From the NCBI GenBank assembly GCA_038231815.1, contig JBBRKQ010000043.1, positions 1 to 30,664 on the forward strand: DNA of 30,664 nucleotides, given 5' to 3'. Positions 1 through 7,310 of this stretch are shown here, in pieces (position 1 is the stretch's first letter; the number at the start of each line of letters is the position of its first letter). Both the position numbers and the translations under genes were made by a program. Under the pieces are notes generated by a model. It was given only the letters and a program-made list of their open reading frames with translations, had not been told where the DNA came from and made no database searches. The stretch comes from CAILKP01 sp038231815. Lineage in GTDB: Bacteria; Planctomycetota; Phycisphaerae; Phycisphaerales; UBA1924.

Positions 1-731
<731 letters not shown>

Positions 732-744
732 ATTTGCTGTTTAA

Positions 745-760
745 GCCGTCTTGCGACGGC
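745..760 (-). other. Leader hairpin with GCAA tetraloop near the 16S 5' end
   Basis: GCCGTC (745-750) pairs perfectly with GACGGC (755-760). On the minus strand the loop is GCAA, a stable GNRA tetraloop. It sits about 14 nt before the predicted mature 16S end and may help processing. Confidence 0.6.
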
Positions 761-784
761 ATTCATACAAGAGTGGGTTCGACC

Positions 785-813
785 TGTTAAAACACCACGA
801 TGGTATATCGTGG
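785..813 (-). promoter_or_regulatory. boxB-like hairpin and boxA-like antitermination element
   Basis: A seven-pair hairpin (CCACGAT at 795-801 with ATCGTGG at 807-813, five-base loop) is followed on the transcript by GGTGTTTTAACA (796-785). Its last part resembles the rRNA boxA core CTTTAACA. The order hairpin then boxA, about 55 nt before mature 16S, is that of rRNA nut-like sites bound by the NusB-S10 antitermination complex in other bacteria. Function here is inferred from position and partial similarity. Confidence 0.45.
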
Positions 814-823
814 CCGGTCCAGT

Positions 824-839
824 CCCGGATTACTCCGGG
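824..839 (-). other. Leader hairpin with GTAA (GNRA) tetraloop
   Basis: CCCGGA (824-829) pairs perfectly with TCCGGG (834-839). On the minus strand the four-base loop is GTAA, a GNRA tetraloop; on the plus strand it would be TTAC. Confidence 0.6.
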
Positions 840-932
840 CACTGCCGAGCGGCGATTAGACCGACTCGTGCACTGAACTCGCAATCTCAAAGTTTTCCAA
901 AATTCATAAGTCTTTCAACTTAAGGGTTCTAA

Positions 933-961
933 AATATACTCCAAGTGATCACGCAAGTTCA
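933..961 (-). promoter_or_regulatory. Possible second rRNA promoter (weak)
   Basis: On the minus strand TATATT (938-933) makes a good -10 box. The hexamer 17 nt upstream, TGAACT (961-956), matches the -35 consensus at only three of six positions. A palindrome GTGATCAC (945-952) lies in the spacer. Tandem promoters are common before rRNA genes, but this one could be chance in an A/T-rich stretch. Confidence 0.3.
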
Positions 962-963
962 GT

Positions 964-988
964 TTCCATACAGCTGTGAACTGTGGAA
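964..988 (-). other. Leader hairpin with 2-nt bulge
   Basis: TTCC (964-967) pairs with GGAA (985-988) and ACAG (970-973) with CTGT (981-984). Bases 968-969 bulge out and a seven-base loop closes the hairpin. Confidence 0.45.
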
Positions 989-1005
989 TACTGTTTTTAG
1001 GATCA

Positions 1006-1054
1006 GACCCGGTATGGCTAGTAAAGCCGTCAACGTGACGTTGACTACCGGGTC
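1006..1054 (-). other. Compact RNA three-way junction in the rRNA leader
   Basis: The outer stem pairs 1006-1014 with 1046-1054 (nine perfect pairs). Inside it are two hairpins: GGCT/AGCC (1016-1019 with 1025-1028, five-base loop) and GTCAACG/CGTTGAC (1029-1035 with 1039-1045, three-base loop). Only base 1015 is unpaired at the junction, so 20 perfect pairs are made by 49 nt. The fold works on both strands; the minus strand is the predicted transcript. Confidence 0.6.
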
Positions 1055-1100
1055 GCACCTGCTCGCGGACCACCCAACTGTTTACTTGTCAAGGAGGATA

Positions 1101-1143
1101 CCCGACGGGTTGTCGGGGCCAGCGTCGCATTGCTGCGGGCTGG
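1101..1143 (-). other. Two 5'-terminal leader hairpins
   Basis: Hairpin one (1119-1143) pairs CCAGC with GCTGG and CGCA with TGCG, with small bulges; on the minus strand its loop is GCAA, a GNRA tetraloop. Hairpin two (1101-1117) pairs CCCGAC with GTCGGG around a five-base loop. They start at the predicted 5' end of the transcript. Confidence 0.55.
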
Positions 1144-1150
1144 GGTGGAG

Positions 1151-1178
1151 ATAATAACGGAAAAGTCGCCCACGTCAA
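1151..1178 (-). promoter_or_regulatory. Predicted rRNA operon promoter
   Basis: On the minus strand TTGACG (1178-1173) and TATTAT (1156-1151) are separated by 16 nt. Each hexamer matches the sigma-70 consensus at five of six positions, the best promoter in the window. The predicted start, near 1144, falls directly before the first leader hairpin. An A/T-rich stretch at about 1188-1210 could act as a weak UP element. It lies 135 bp after the comF-like stop codon on the same strand. Confidence 0.7.
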
Positions 1179-1313
1179 GCCGCTGGTCAAAATCCTTTTA
1201 CTTCCCTCAATTTCCTTTCCCGTTGGAACCCTCTCGGACCTTGCCACACCGCCTTCACCTGTCGGAAGTGTGGACCATTCGTGGAGATCATCACTTCAAA
1301 CTCGCACCCATCA

Positions 1314-2279
1314 TTATTCGGACGGCTTTTCAACCCGTGAAACGCTAGCAACCCACCATATACGTACTCCTAGCCGCTTTTTCGCAAACGCCGACCTCGC
1401 GGCACGAATCGCCTCACGGGCTGTTGCCCCCGTGGTGACCACATCATCGACAACCAACGCCACCACCGGTTTGCCCGCTTTCCGGGCGACCTCAATCTGC
1501 CGCGCAAGTCGCGATAGAACCCCAAAAACCGGGATTCTGGCTCTCCTCAAGGTTGTCATGCTGCCTGTGACGTTTTCTTTTCGTCTCCACGCCGAGAGTG
1601 CGGCTTGCTTCCACCGCCACCGCCGCGCCAAAATCTGGCCAAGCACGCTGGTTAGGCCGATCGCTTGCCGCTTCTGCGGGGCCAAACCCCGCATCAGCCC
1701 TTTGGCAATGGTCACTGGATGATCAATCCCGCGAAGAACGACACGCACGCGGCTTGTGGGCACTGGGATCACGATCACCAACGCATCTTTGAGTCCGGCA
1801 GAGGCCAGTCTTATCCGGACCTGCTCGCCAAGGATCTTCCCTGCCGCCAGGCCCAGCTCGGGCCATGGGCGTTCTTTGGTTTGCCGAACGATGCCCGAAA
1901 GCGGGTCGGCGTAGCTACCGAGTGTGACCAGGGCGGCCCAAGTTGGAGGACTCGTGCGGCAAACTTCGCACACGGGCTCCAGTTCCTGCTCGCCCAGCAG
2001 GCAGCCACACCGGGGGCAACGACTGAGCCGGTCGGTACTGGGCAGCCCAGCCTCAGCAAGGGCCCGCTGCACAGGGGGAGCTGTTAGAAGCAGGACGGAT
2101 TCTTCAATGGAGTGCCACCACGAGGCGGGTAGATCTCGCGGACCTGGGCCCGATCCATCCGGCGCCGGGCCGGCGGGTGGCACCGCCTGGGCCGGCGAGA
2201 GCGGCACGAAGAGGGGTTGCGACTTTGCGGGTTTCGCCGCGGCAGGCATGAGCAAGCGTAAACCGGCTGCGGTGGCCAA
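1314..2279 (-). CDS. ComF-like phosphoribosyltransferase-family protein
   Basis: A 321-residue protein of the ComF family. A four-cysteine zinc ribbon is seen at residues 88-107 (CPRCG ... CEVC). A type I phosphoribosyltransferase core follows, with the PRPP-binding loop VVDDVVTTGAT at 276-286. ComF proteins take part in DNA uptake in competent bacteria; many homologues elsewhere are simply called amidophosphoribosyltransferase-like, and the substrate is not known. The frame opens with TTG at 2279, 2 nt after the stop of the upstream phosphatase gene, suggesting co-transcription. An ATG at 2249 (residue 11) is an equal candidate; neither has a clear Shine-Dalgarno site. The N-terminal 80 residues, rich in Pro and Ala, are longer than in typical ComF proteins of about 240 residues. 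The gene ends 135 bp before the rRNA promoter with no clear terminator between. Confidence 0.88.
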   Translation of the reverse strand: MATAAGLRLLMPAAAKPAKSQPLFVPLSPAQAVPPAGPAPDGSGPGPRDLPASWWHSIEESVLLLTAPPVQRALAEAGLPSTDRLSRCPRCGCLLGEQELEPVCEVCRTSPPTWAALVTLGSYADPLSGIVRQTKERPWPELGLAAGKILGEQVRIRLASAGLKDALVIVIPVPTSRVRVVLRGIDHPVTIAKGLMRGLAPQKRQAIGLTSVLGQILARRWRWKQAALSAWRRKENVTGSMTTLRRARIPVFGVLSRLARQIEVARKAGKPVVALVVDDVVTTGATAREAIRAARSAFAKKRLGVRIWWVASVSRVEKPSE

Positions 2280-2281
2280 GC

Positions 2282-3613
2282 TTAACTGGTGAGGCGAAAC
2301 GCCAGCACCGTCAGATCATCGTTCTGGTGCAGGCTTGCTCGCTGGTTGGACAGCAGTTCCATGAGCCGCTCCACGCCTTCTTGCAATGGGCGTTCGCACG
2401 AGAGCGTCTGGGTTAGCAGGCGGCGGTGCTCATCGCCCTTGTGGTCCTCGGGGCAGTGGGCGGCATCGATGCATGCTTGTTCCACACCGTCGCTGTACAT
2501 CACCAGCGTGTCACCGGGCAGGAGCTTGACGGTGGCCTGCGTGAACTCCGCATCTGGGAACACGCCGAGGATCGCGCCGTCGGGATCGGTTTCGATAACT
2601 TTGCCATCGCGCAGGAGCAGTGGTGCCGGGTGGCCTGCGGAGGCAAGTTGCGCGATGCGTGTCACCGGATCAATGTGGCCATAGACGGCGGTTGCAAAGC
2701 GAACGCGCTCGGTTGCACTGGCGCACATGCGGGCGTTGAGCCGTGCCAGCGCGCGGGCTGGAGTTGAATCCATGCCGGCGCACAGCAACTCGTGCGTGAT
2801 GATCATTGAGTGCATGGCCGCACCAAGCCCGTGGCCCATGGCATCGGCCAGTACGAATGTCAGGCCGCCATCGCGAGCCGCCATGGAGTAGATATCACCC
2901 GAGACGTGCCACACCGGGCGAAAGATTGCACAGATTTCAAGGCCGGGGATCAGGGGCGGGTGCTCGCCAAGCATGTCACGCTGCACCGCGGCGGCTTGGT
3001 GAAGCTCTTGGTCAATCTGAGCGAGCCAGTTGTCAGCCCGTTCCTGCGTTTTTCGCAGCAGGGTTAGCTCTGTCGTGAGTTCATCAGTCTTGTGGTTGCA
3101 ACGTGCGGCGGTTTGGAGTGCAACTTTTATCGAAGCTGCCAGCGTGCCTGAGGTTGACACCGCAACAGGTTCATGACAGATGACCGCACCAACGGCGGCG
3201 AGCTGCACCAAGGCTGCATGCTGGGCAGCGGTGCAGGGCGCGCTGATGCCGCACACGCGTGAGCCACCGACAACACCGGGCCCATCGCACACCAGTGCGG
3301 CGGCCAGAATGATGGACTCCGACTCTTCAAGCCAGGCTGCCAGTGGGCGCAGCGCAGCGGGGGCAACATCTGGCGGAACCAACAGCAGCGGCACGCCCGT
3401 AGTTGGGGTGAGCTGGCTCAGAGCTTCCCGCGTGGCGGGAAACGCTTTGGCGCTTGCGATGCCAAGTTCTGCGAGTGCCGCCGCTAGAGAATTAAGCCCT
3501 CCGTGGTGGTTCGTGGCGGCAGCGCTTGATGTTTCATGGACACTGGCGATGATGAACGGCCGGATCGCGGCGGAGGCCTGGGATTGATCGGTTTGAGAAA
3601 GCGTGTGCGGCAA
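2282..3613 (-). CDS. RsbU/SpoIIE-family PP2C serine phosphatase
   Basis: A 443-residue protein. The C-terminal half (about 207-443) is a PP2C-type phosphatase of the RsbU/SpoIIE class: SGD (238-240), the metal-binding Asp in VLADAMGHG (near 257), SAGHPAPLLL (325-334), YSDG (373-376) and NDDLTVL (431-437) are all present, so the metal site looks intact. The N-terminal 180 residues resemble a degenerate GAF-like sensory domain, joined by a helical linker (about 175-215) that is likely coiled coil. Such enzymes dephosphorylate anti-anti-sigma factors and activate stress sigma factors; no partner kinase or STAS protein is nearby. The start is TTG at 3613: no ATG or GTG lies before the conserved region, and GGAG sits six bases upstream. 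The downstream comF-like gene follows after 2 nt. Confidence 0.88.
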   Translation of the reverse strand: MPHTLSQTDQSQASAAIRPFIIASVHETSSAAATNHHGGLNSLAAALAELGIASAKAFPATREALSQLTPTTGVPLLLVPPDVAPAALRPLAAWLEESESIILAAALVCDGPGVVGGSRVCGISAPCTAAQHAALVQLAAVGAVICHEPVAVSTSGTLAASIKVALQTAARCNHKTDELTTELTLLRKTQERADNWLAQIDQELHQAAAVQRDMLGEHPPLIPGLEICAIFRPVWHVSGDIYSMAARDGGLTFVLADAMGHGLGAAMHSMIITHELLCAGMDSTPARALARLNARMCASATERVRFATAVYGHIDPVTRIAQLASAGHPAPLLLRDGKVIETDPDGAILGVFPDAEFTQATVKLLPGDTLVMYSDGVEQACIDAAHCPEDHKGDEHRRLLTQTLSCERPLQEGVERLMELLSNQRASLHQNDDLTVLAFRLTS

Positions 3614-3822
3614 AGTGGGCTCCGGAGAACAGACAGCGTGAAGCGAGTGATCGGCGGCAAGCGGGAGCGCTCGCGAGACCGTGCATCGGGTGATTCTGGG
3701 CGGAGGAGGGTTTCGCTTGTTGCAGAGATTGCGCGGAGTCGGTTATCGGGGCGTTGTGGGCGGCGGATCTTGCCAGGGTCAGGCGTCCGGCCATGGTCGG
3801 ACGTTTAGGGTGGAACACCCGC

Positions 3823-3850
3823 TTTACGCTTCTCATTGCGGACCGATAAT
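3823..3850 (+). promoter_or_regulatory. Promoter of the methyltransferase gene, leaderless geometry
   Basis: TTTACG (3823-3828) and GATAAT (3845-3850) are separated by 16 nt. The -10 box ends six bases before ATG 3857, so transcription would start at or next to the A of the start codon. No Shine-Dalgarno site precedes that ATG. Confidence 0.5.
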
Positions 3851-3856
3851 GCACCC

Positions 3857-4594
3857 ATGACGAACTCCAACGATTCCGCGGTTCTGACCAGCCCGCTGCG
3901 CCGGCTTGCTGAATACCGCCGCGGGGTCTATGAAGCAAAGACCGTCAAAGGCATCAGCGGCAAGAGCATTGACATCTGGCCAACCGGGATCACCCAAGCC
4001 TCCGGTGATTTTCTGCGGGACCTGGTCGTGCGCGAGTCCGCGGCGAAGACGCTTGAAGTGGGGCTGGGCGTGGGACTGTCAAGCATTGCCATCGTCGAAG
4101 GGCTGCTGACGAATCAGGCTCGGGGTGCCCAGCAAATTACCCACACCACGATGGACTATGCCCAAAGTATTAGAGACCATGCTGGAGAACAAACACTGCG
4201 CGACAGCGGCGCCGATGCGGTGACAAGGTTCATCCCGCGTGATTCGTGCGTGGCGCTGCCGCAAATGCTCAGCGATGGTGAGCGCTTTGACTTTGCGTTT
4301 ATTGACGGCGGGCATCAGTTTGATCCGCTGCTGGTGGATGTGTTCTTTGCCCTTCGCTTGGTCAAGCCCCAGGGGCTGATTGTGCTGGATGACCACTGGA
4401 TGCCCGCGGTGCAAACCGTGCTGGCGTACTGCACGAGCAACTGGGAATTGGAATTGGAACTGTTTGATGCTCAAGGCCCCGGCTCGCGGCTGGTGGCGTT
4501 TCGCAACAACGGCCGCGCACACCTGCGGGCGTGGGACCATTTCCGCCCATTTGGACGGGCGGACCTGCCCGAATATGCATGGCGACAGGGTTAA
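3857..4594 (+). CDS. Class I SAM-dependent methyltransferase
   Basis: A 245-residue Rossmann-fold methyltransferase resembling the Methyltransf_24 group. The SAM-binding motif I is TLEVGLGVGLSS (about residues 67-78). The motif II/III region reads FDFAFIDGGHQFDPLLVDVFFALRLVKPQG-like, followed by IVLDDHW, in which acidic and His residues may bind a metal as in catechol O-methyltransferase relatives. The substrate cannot be told from sequence. I chose ATG 3857 over an in-frame TTG at 3836 because the promoter -10 box overlaps the longer version and the longer N-terminus has no family-like residues. The gene stands alone, divergent from the phosphatase gene and convergent with the next gene. Confidence 0.82.
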   Translation: MTNSNDSAVLTSPLRRLAEYRRGVYEAKTVKGISGKSIDIWPTGITQASGDFLRDLVVRESAAKTLEVGLGVGLSSIAIVEGLLTNQARGAQQITHTTMDYAQSIRDHAGEQTLRDSGADAVTRFIPRDSCVALPQMLSDGERFDFAFIDGGHQFDPLLVDVFFALRLVKPQGLIVLDDHWMPAVQTVLAYCTSNWELELELFDAQGPGSRLVAFRNNGRAHLRAWDHFRPFGRADLPEYAWRQG

Positions 4595-4633
4595 GCAACG
4601 GGCGATCGCGGCAGGCTGCGGCGGGTGGCGCGG

Positions 4634-5152
4634 TTACTTCGCTTCGATGAGTTTACCGATGTTGGCGAGGGCCTCTGCTGCGCTTTGAGCTGCAATTGTG
4701 CGACTTTTTTTAATTGCCGGAATGAGCGCGAGCGGTATTGAGATGACCGAGAGCGGGAAATACCACCACCACACGGTGCCCCAGAGCCATGTCCAGCCGG
4801 GGAACATGGTGCGGATCATGGACTCTGTCAGCAACACGCCGGGGTAGGCCGTTAGGACTAGCACAGTAAAAAAGATCCACGGCATTCGCTGCTTCAGCCG
4901 CGTGTGCATGTGCAGTGTTGTGCCAGTTTGTTCACCCGCGGCCTTGGCCACGGTTGCAACAACAATGCCCTCAAACGGGACTGCATCAGCATCAACACAA
5001 AACGCGGCAGCACTTCCCGAAACATTGGGCCCGCCACGCTCAAAGCCGGGTAAATCGCCCCGACGAGAGGCCTTCTCAAGGCGGATCAAGATCTCCGGCA
5101 ACGCCAGAGACGAGTTGAGCACGACAGGTTGTGCGGCCGGTTGATCGGGCAT
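4634..5152 (-). CDS. Hypothetical membrane protein with two transmembrane helices
   Basis: A 172-residue protein from ATG 5152; an in-frame TTG lies three codons earlier. I do not recognise a family. The first half is soluble, with a proline- and alanine-containing start. It is followed by two strongly hydrophobic segments: one around MPWIFFTVLVLTAYPGVLLT and a second Trp-rich one (WLWGTVWWWYFPLSVISIPLALIP). A short Lys/Ala-rich helical tail follows. The arrangement suggests an inner-membrane protein with a cytoplasmic N-terminal region and tail. The gene is convergent with the methyltransferase (39 bp gap) and divergent from the next small membrane protein. Codon use matches the neighbours, which supports a real gene. 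Confidence 0.65.
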   Translation of the reverse strand: MPDQPAAQPVVLNSSLALPEILIRLEKASRRGDLPGFERGGPNVSGSAAAFCVDADAVPFEGIVVATVAKAAGEQTGTTLHMHTRLKQRMPWIFFTVLVLTAYPGVLLTESMIRTMFPGWTWLWGTVWWWYFPLSVISIPLALIPAIKKSRTIAAQSAAEALANIGKLIEAK

Positions 5153-5294
5153 TCGGGGCAAACAGTAGGTGACTCTCCCGGGAATTGGTTACAAGTATCG
5201 GGCGGTTTGGCGTGCGGCTTTGGGCGTGCGTCCGCGGCACTCGGCAAGTGCCCCGGCGCGTTGGCACGGGGTGTGCCAGCTCTGACTACTGCCA

Positions 5295-6059
5295 ATGCAC
5301 AAACCGCCAGCCGATGGGCCCAACTCGTTTTTTGAACAGCCAAAGCGGTTGCAGCCGCCCGGCGTGCCAAAGCCACTGCACAACAAGGCGGTGGTGTTGC
5401 GTTTGGTACACAGCGAGGCCGACGGTGCTGTTGCCCCCACGCCACAGCAGGTGCAGGCACGCGCGGCCAAACCGGAGCGAGCCATGCCGACAAGCGGTGG
5501 CCGCGCCGCCGCGGCCGTTGAGGCGGTGATGGCTGGCAACGGTCCGGCGAAGTCAGAATCTCCGTTGCGGGTGGTGCGAACGCACACGGGTTATGCCACA
5601 CCGCAACGCGCTGTTGGGTCATTGCCACCTGCTGGGGAGAAGTTACTTCGCGGGGTAGCTGCCGAGAACCGACGTGCCGCCGCGATGAACCCGGAGGATG
5701 CCCGCTGGACCGTGGCCGTGGCCACGGCGATGGCTGTTGAGGGTGGGCGAGCGGGGATTATCTCTGCGGAGCGGCGAGCGAATGTGGCCAAGCTGGCCAC
5801 AAGCGTGGGTTTGCGGCCGTTTGATACCGCGCTGATCATGGCAGTGGTTCAGGATGCCACACGGGCTGGTGAGGCCCCACTTTCTGTGGGCGTGCAGCAG
5901 CGACTGCAGCTGATTGGCTCGACAGGGATTGCTGACCAGACGGCGCCACCGGACGACACGACGAACCAAGCCCGCCTAGTTGCTGCGTTTGTTTGGGCGG
6001 TATTGCTGGGGCTGATCGGGATGTGGGTACTGGTTCGCTGGGTGGTGCTGCACCGCTGA
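5295..6059 (+). CDS. Hypothetical C-terminally anchored membrane protein
   Basis: A 254-residue protein of no recognised family. Residues 1-125 are of low complexity, rich in Ala, Pro and Arg, and probably disordered. Residues about 125-215 are predicted helical and soluble. A single hydrophobic segment at the very end (about 229-250, AAFVWAVLLGLIGMWVLVRWVV) would anchor it as a tail-anchored protein with only a few residues beyond the membrane. ATG 5295 is the first good start; there is no strong Shine-Dalgarno site. It is divergent from the two-helix membrane protein gene 143 bp away. Confidence 0.65.
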   Translation: MHKPPADGPNSFFEQPKRLQPPGVPKPLHNKAVVLRLVHSEADGAVAPTPQQVQARAAKPERAMPTSGGRAAAAVEAVMAGNGPAKSESPLRVVRTHTGYATPQRAVGSLPPAGEKLLRGVAAENRRAAAMNPEDARWTVAVATAMAVEGGRAGIISAERRANVAKLATSVGLRPFDTALIMAVVQDATRAGEAPLSVGVQQRLQLIGSTGIADQTAPPDDTTNQARLVAAFVWAVLLGLIGMWVLVRWVVLHR

Positions 6060-6397
6060 GGTGCAATGCTTCGGGCGGCTCGCGATTGACATCACGAATG
6101 CGAACGGAGAAACGAGGCCGCATCAAGGTGCAAGTGCAGCAGGGGATCCGCGCGGCAGGACATAAGTGCAGCAGGAAATTCACACAGCAGAAGAGCGGAG
6201 CATGCCTGCCACCTTGCCCACGGCGCCCTTTCACCAGTTCTTAGCCTCTATGAATTCAAGTCAGAACGCTGGCCCAGCGCCCTTTGTGCCGTTCATCGTC
6301 GCCTCGATCTGCGGTTGTCAACGGTTGCCCGATCAGCGATCTGTCAGTTGGATAAACGCACAGGCCGCGGAGCCGACGGATCACATCACCCCCCCCG
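6060..6397. other. Intergenic stretch, no gene recognised
   Basis: This lies between the convergent ends of the tail-anchored protein gene and a methyltransferase gene. Open frames on both strands here are short and have no family-like content. A run of eight C bases lies just before the methyltransferase stop. No terminator hairpin with a T run was found. Confidence 0.6.
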
Positions 6398-7108
6398 CTA
6401 CTTTCGCTTTCCGAACACCATCAACTCATGGGGGTACCAGAGCCGGTGCATGTCCATGTGGGCCACTTTGTCAAGCCCTGCGGCGGTGGCCCATTCAATA
6501 ATTTTTTCTGCCGGTGCATAATGAATCCACTGCCGGGCCATGACCAAATCGTGCAGGCGATTCATGGTCGCTTTGAACAAGGGCTTGCCGTCAATATCTT
6601 TGTAGAGCAAGATTCCACCGGGCTTTAAGTGCTTGGCGGCCTCGGCTATCACCTGCGGCTGCTGGGCAACGGGCACATGGTGCATGACATCTATTATGCT
6701 CACGGTGTCAAAGGTGCCCGCGGGCCAGCCATCCTGCACCGCGCGGAGTTCAAACTGCAAACACTCGCCGCGAGCCTTGAGCCCCGCCTGCATGGCCTTG
6801 GCGGCGCCGATGGCCTGGGGACTGGAATCAAACCCCACGCCGGAGCCAACAAGCCCGAGCTTTGCACACAAGCCAAGCCACAGCCCGCCGCCGCATCCGA
6901 CATCAAGCAGCGTGCCCCCGGGCGTGAGCAGGGGCAGGAGCATGTCAAACGGGCAGATGTACGGCCGGAAGGTTTGCATGAGCCGCAGAACCGTGGGCGC
7001 ATCGCCCCCCGCGGGATACAGTGCTGCGGCATCGCGTGAGAGTTGTGCGGCGGTGAACGCTGCGGAATTGGGCGAAGGATCATCTAGCTTTGGGAGCGGG
7101 TTGGGCAC
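6398..7108 (-). CDS. Class I SAM-dependent methyltransferase
   Basis: A 236-residue methyltransferase if GTG 7108 is the start. Motif I is LLDVGCGGGLWLGL (about residues 67-80); a SAM-binding acidic loop follows at GVGFDSS; the post-I/II region has FDTVSIIDVMHHVP; motif III is LKPGGILLYKD. This is the UbiE/Methyltransf_11-25 type; the substrate is unknown. The open frame continues upstream to TTG 7243, but that part overlaps the likely promoter of the divergent gene and does not look like protein, so I prefer the GTG. No Shine-Dalgarno site is seen before either. Confidence 0.8.
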   Translation of the reverse strand: MPNPLPKLDDPSPNSAAFTAAQLSRDAAALYPAGGDAPTVLRLMQTFRPYICPFDMLLPLLTPGGTLLDVGCGGGLWLGLCAKLGLVGSGVGFDSSPQAIGAAKAMQAGLKARGECLQFELRAVQDGWPAGTFDTVSIIDVMHHVPVAQQPQVIAEAAKHLKPGGILLYKDIDGKPLFKATMNRLHDLVMARQWIHYAPAEKIIEWATAAGLDKVAHMDMHRLWYPHELMVFGKRK

Positions 7109-7202
7109 GGTTGATTGTTGCGCTGAAAACTGGTAGCAAGGTGTAGAAATCTCGCCTAGGCTTTTACGTGGAGTTGTGAAAAGCGTCCTACCCTTTTTTT
7201 GG

Positions 7203-7208
7203 TATATT
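7203..7208 (+). promoter_or_regulatory. Candidate -10 box of the DUF4394 gene
   Basis: TATATT follows a run of seven T bases. No convincing -35 hexamer is found at 16-18 nt. A start near 7215 would give a leader of about 95 nt before ATG 7311. Confidence 0.3.
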
Positions 7209-7310
7209 CGGTACCTGTCTGTGTTTCCATACCTAAACGACAATCGTGCATGGCTGTGTGGTCAAGTGCGTATTTGCCGGGTGTTTAAAGAGTTGAGTAA
7301 GGAGATGTTT

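Larger units (their letters stand above)
732..1144 (-). other. 16S rRNA precursor leader, highly structured
   Basis: About 410 nt separate the predicted transcription start near 1144 from the mature 16S end near 731. No coding sequence is supported here. Read on the minus strand the leader folds into a run of perfect or near-perfect hairpins: 1119-1143, 1101-1117, a three-way junction at 1006-1054, 964-988, 824-839, 795-813 and 745-760. Three of these close with GNRA tetraloops only when read on the minus strand, which agrees with transcription toward 16S. A boxA-like element is at 785-796. The layout fits rRNA leaders that recruit antitermination factors and guide RNase III processing; this role is inference from other bacteria. 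Confidence 0.75.

Noticed and set aside
1087..1092. Perfect -35 hexamer TTGACA on the minus strand
   Set aside because: No -10-like sequence lies 15-19 nt downstream (the positions read TCCGCG), and the site falls within the predicted leader.
2810..3587. Plus-strand open frames of 85-135 codons inside the phosphatase gene
   Set aside because: They are antisense to conserved PP2C motifs and have no recognised domain.
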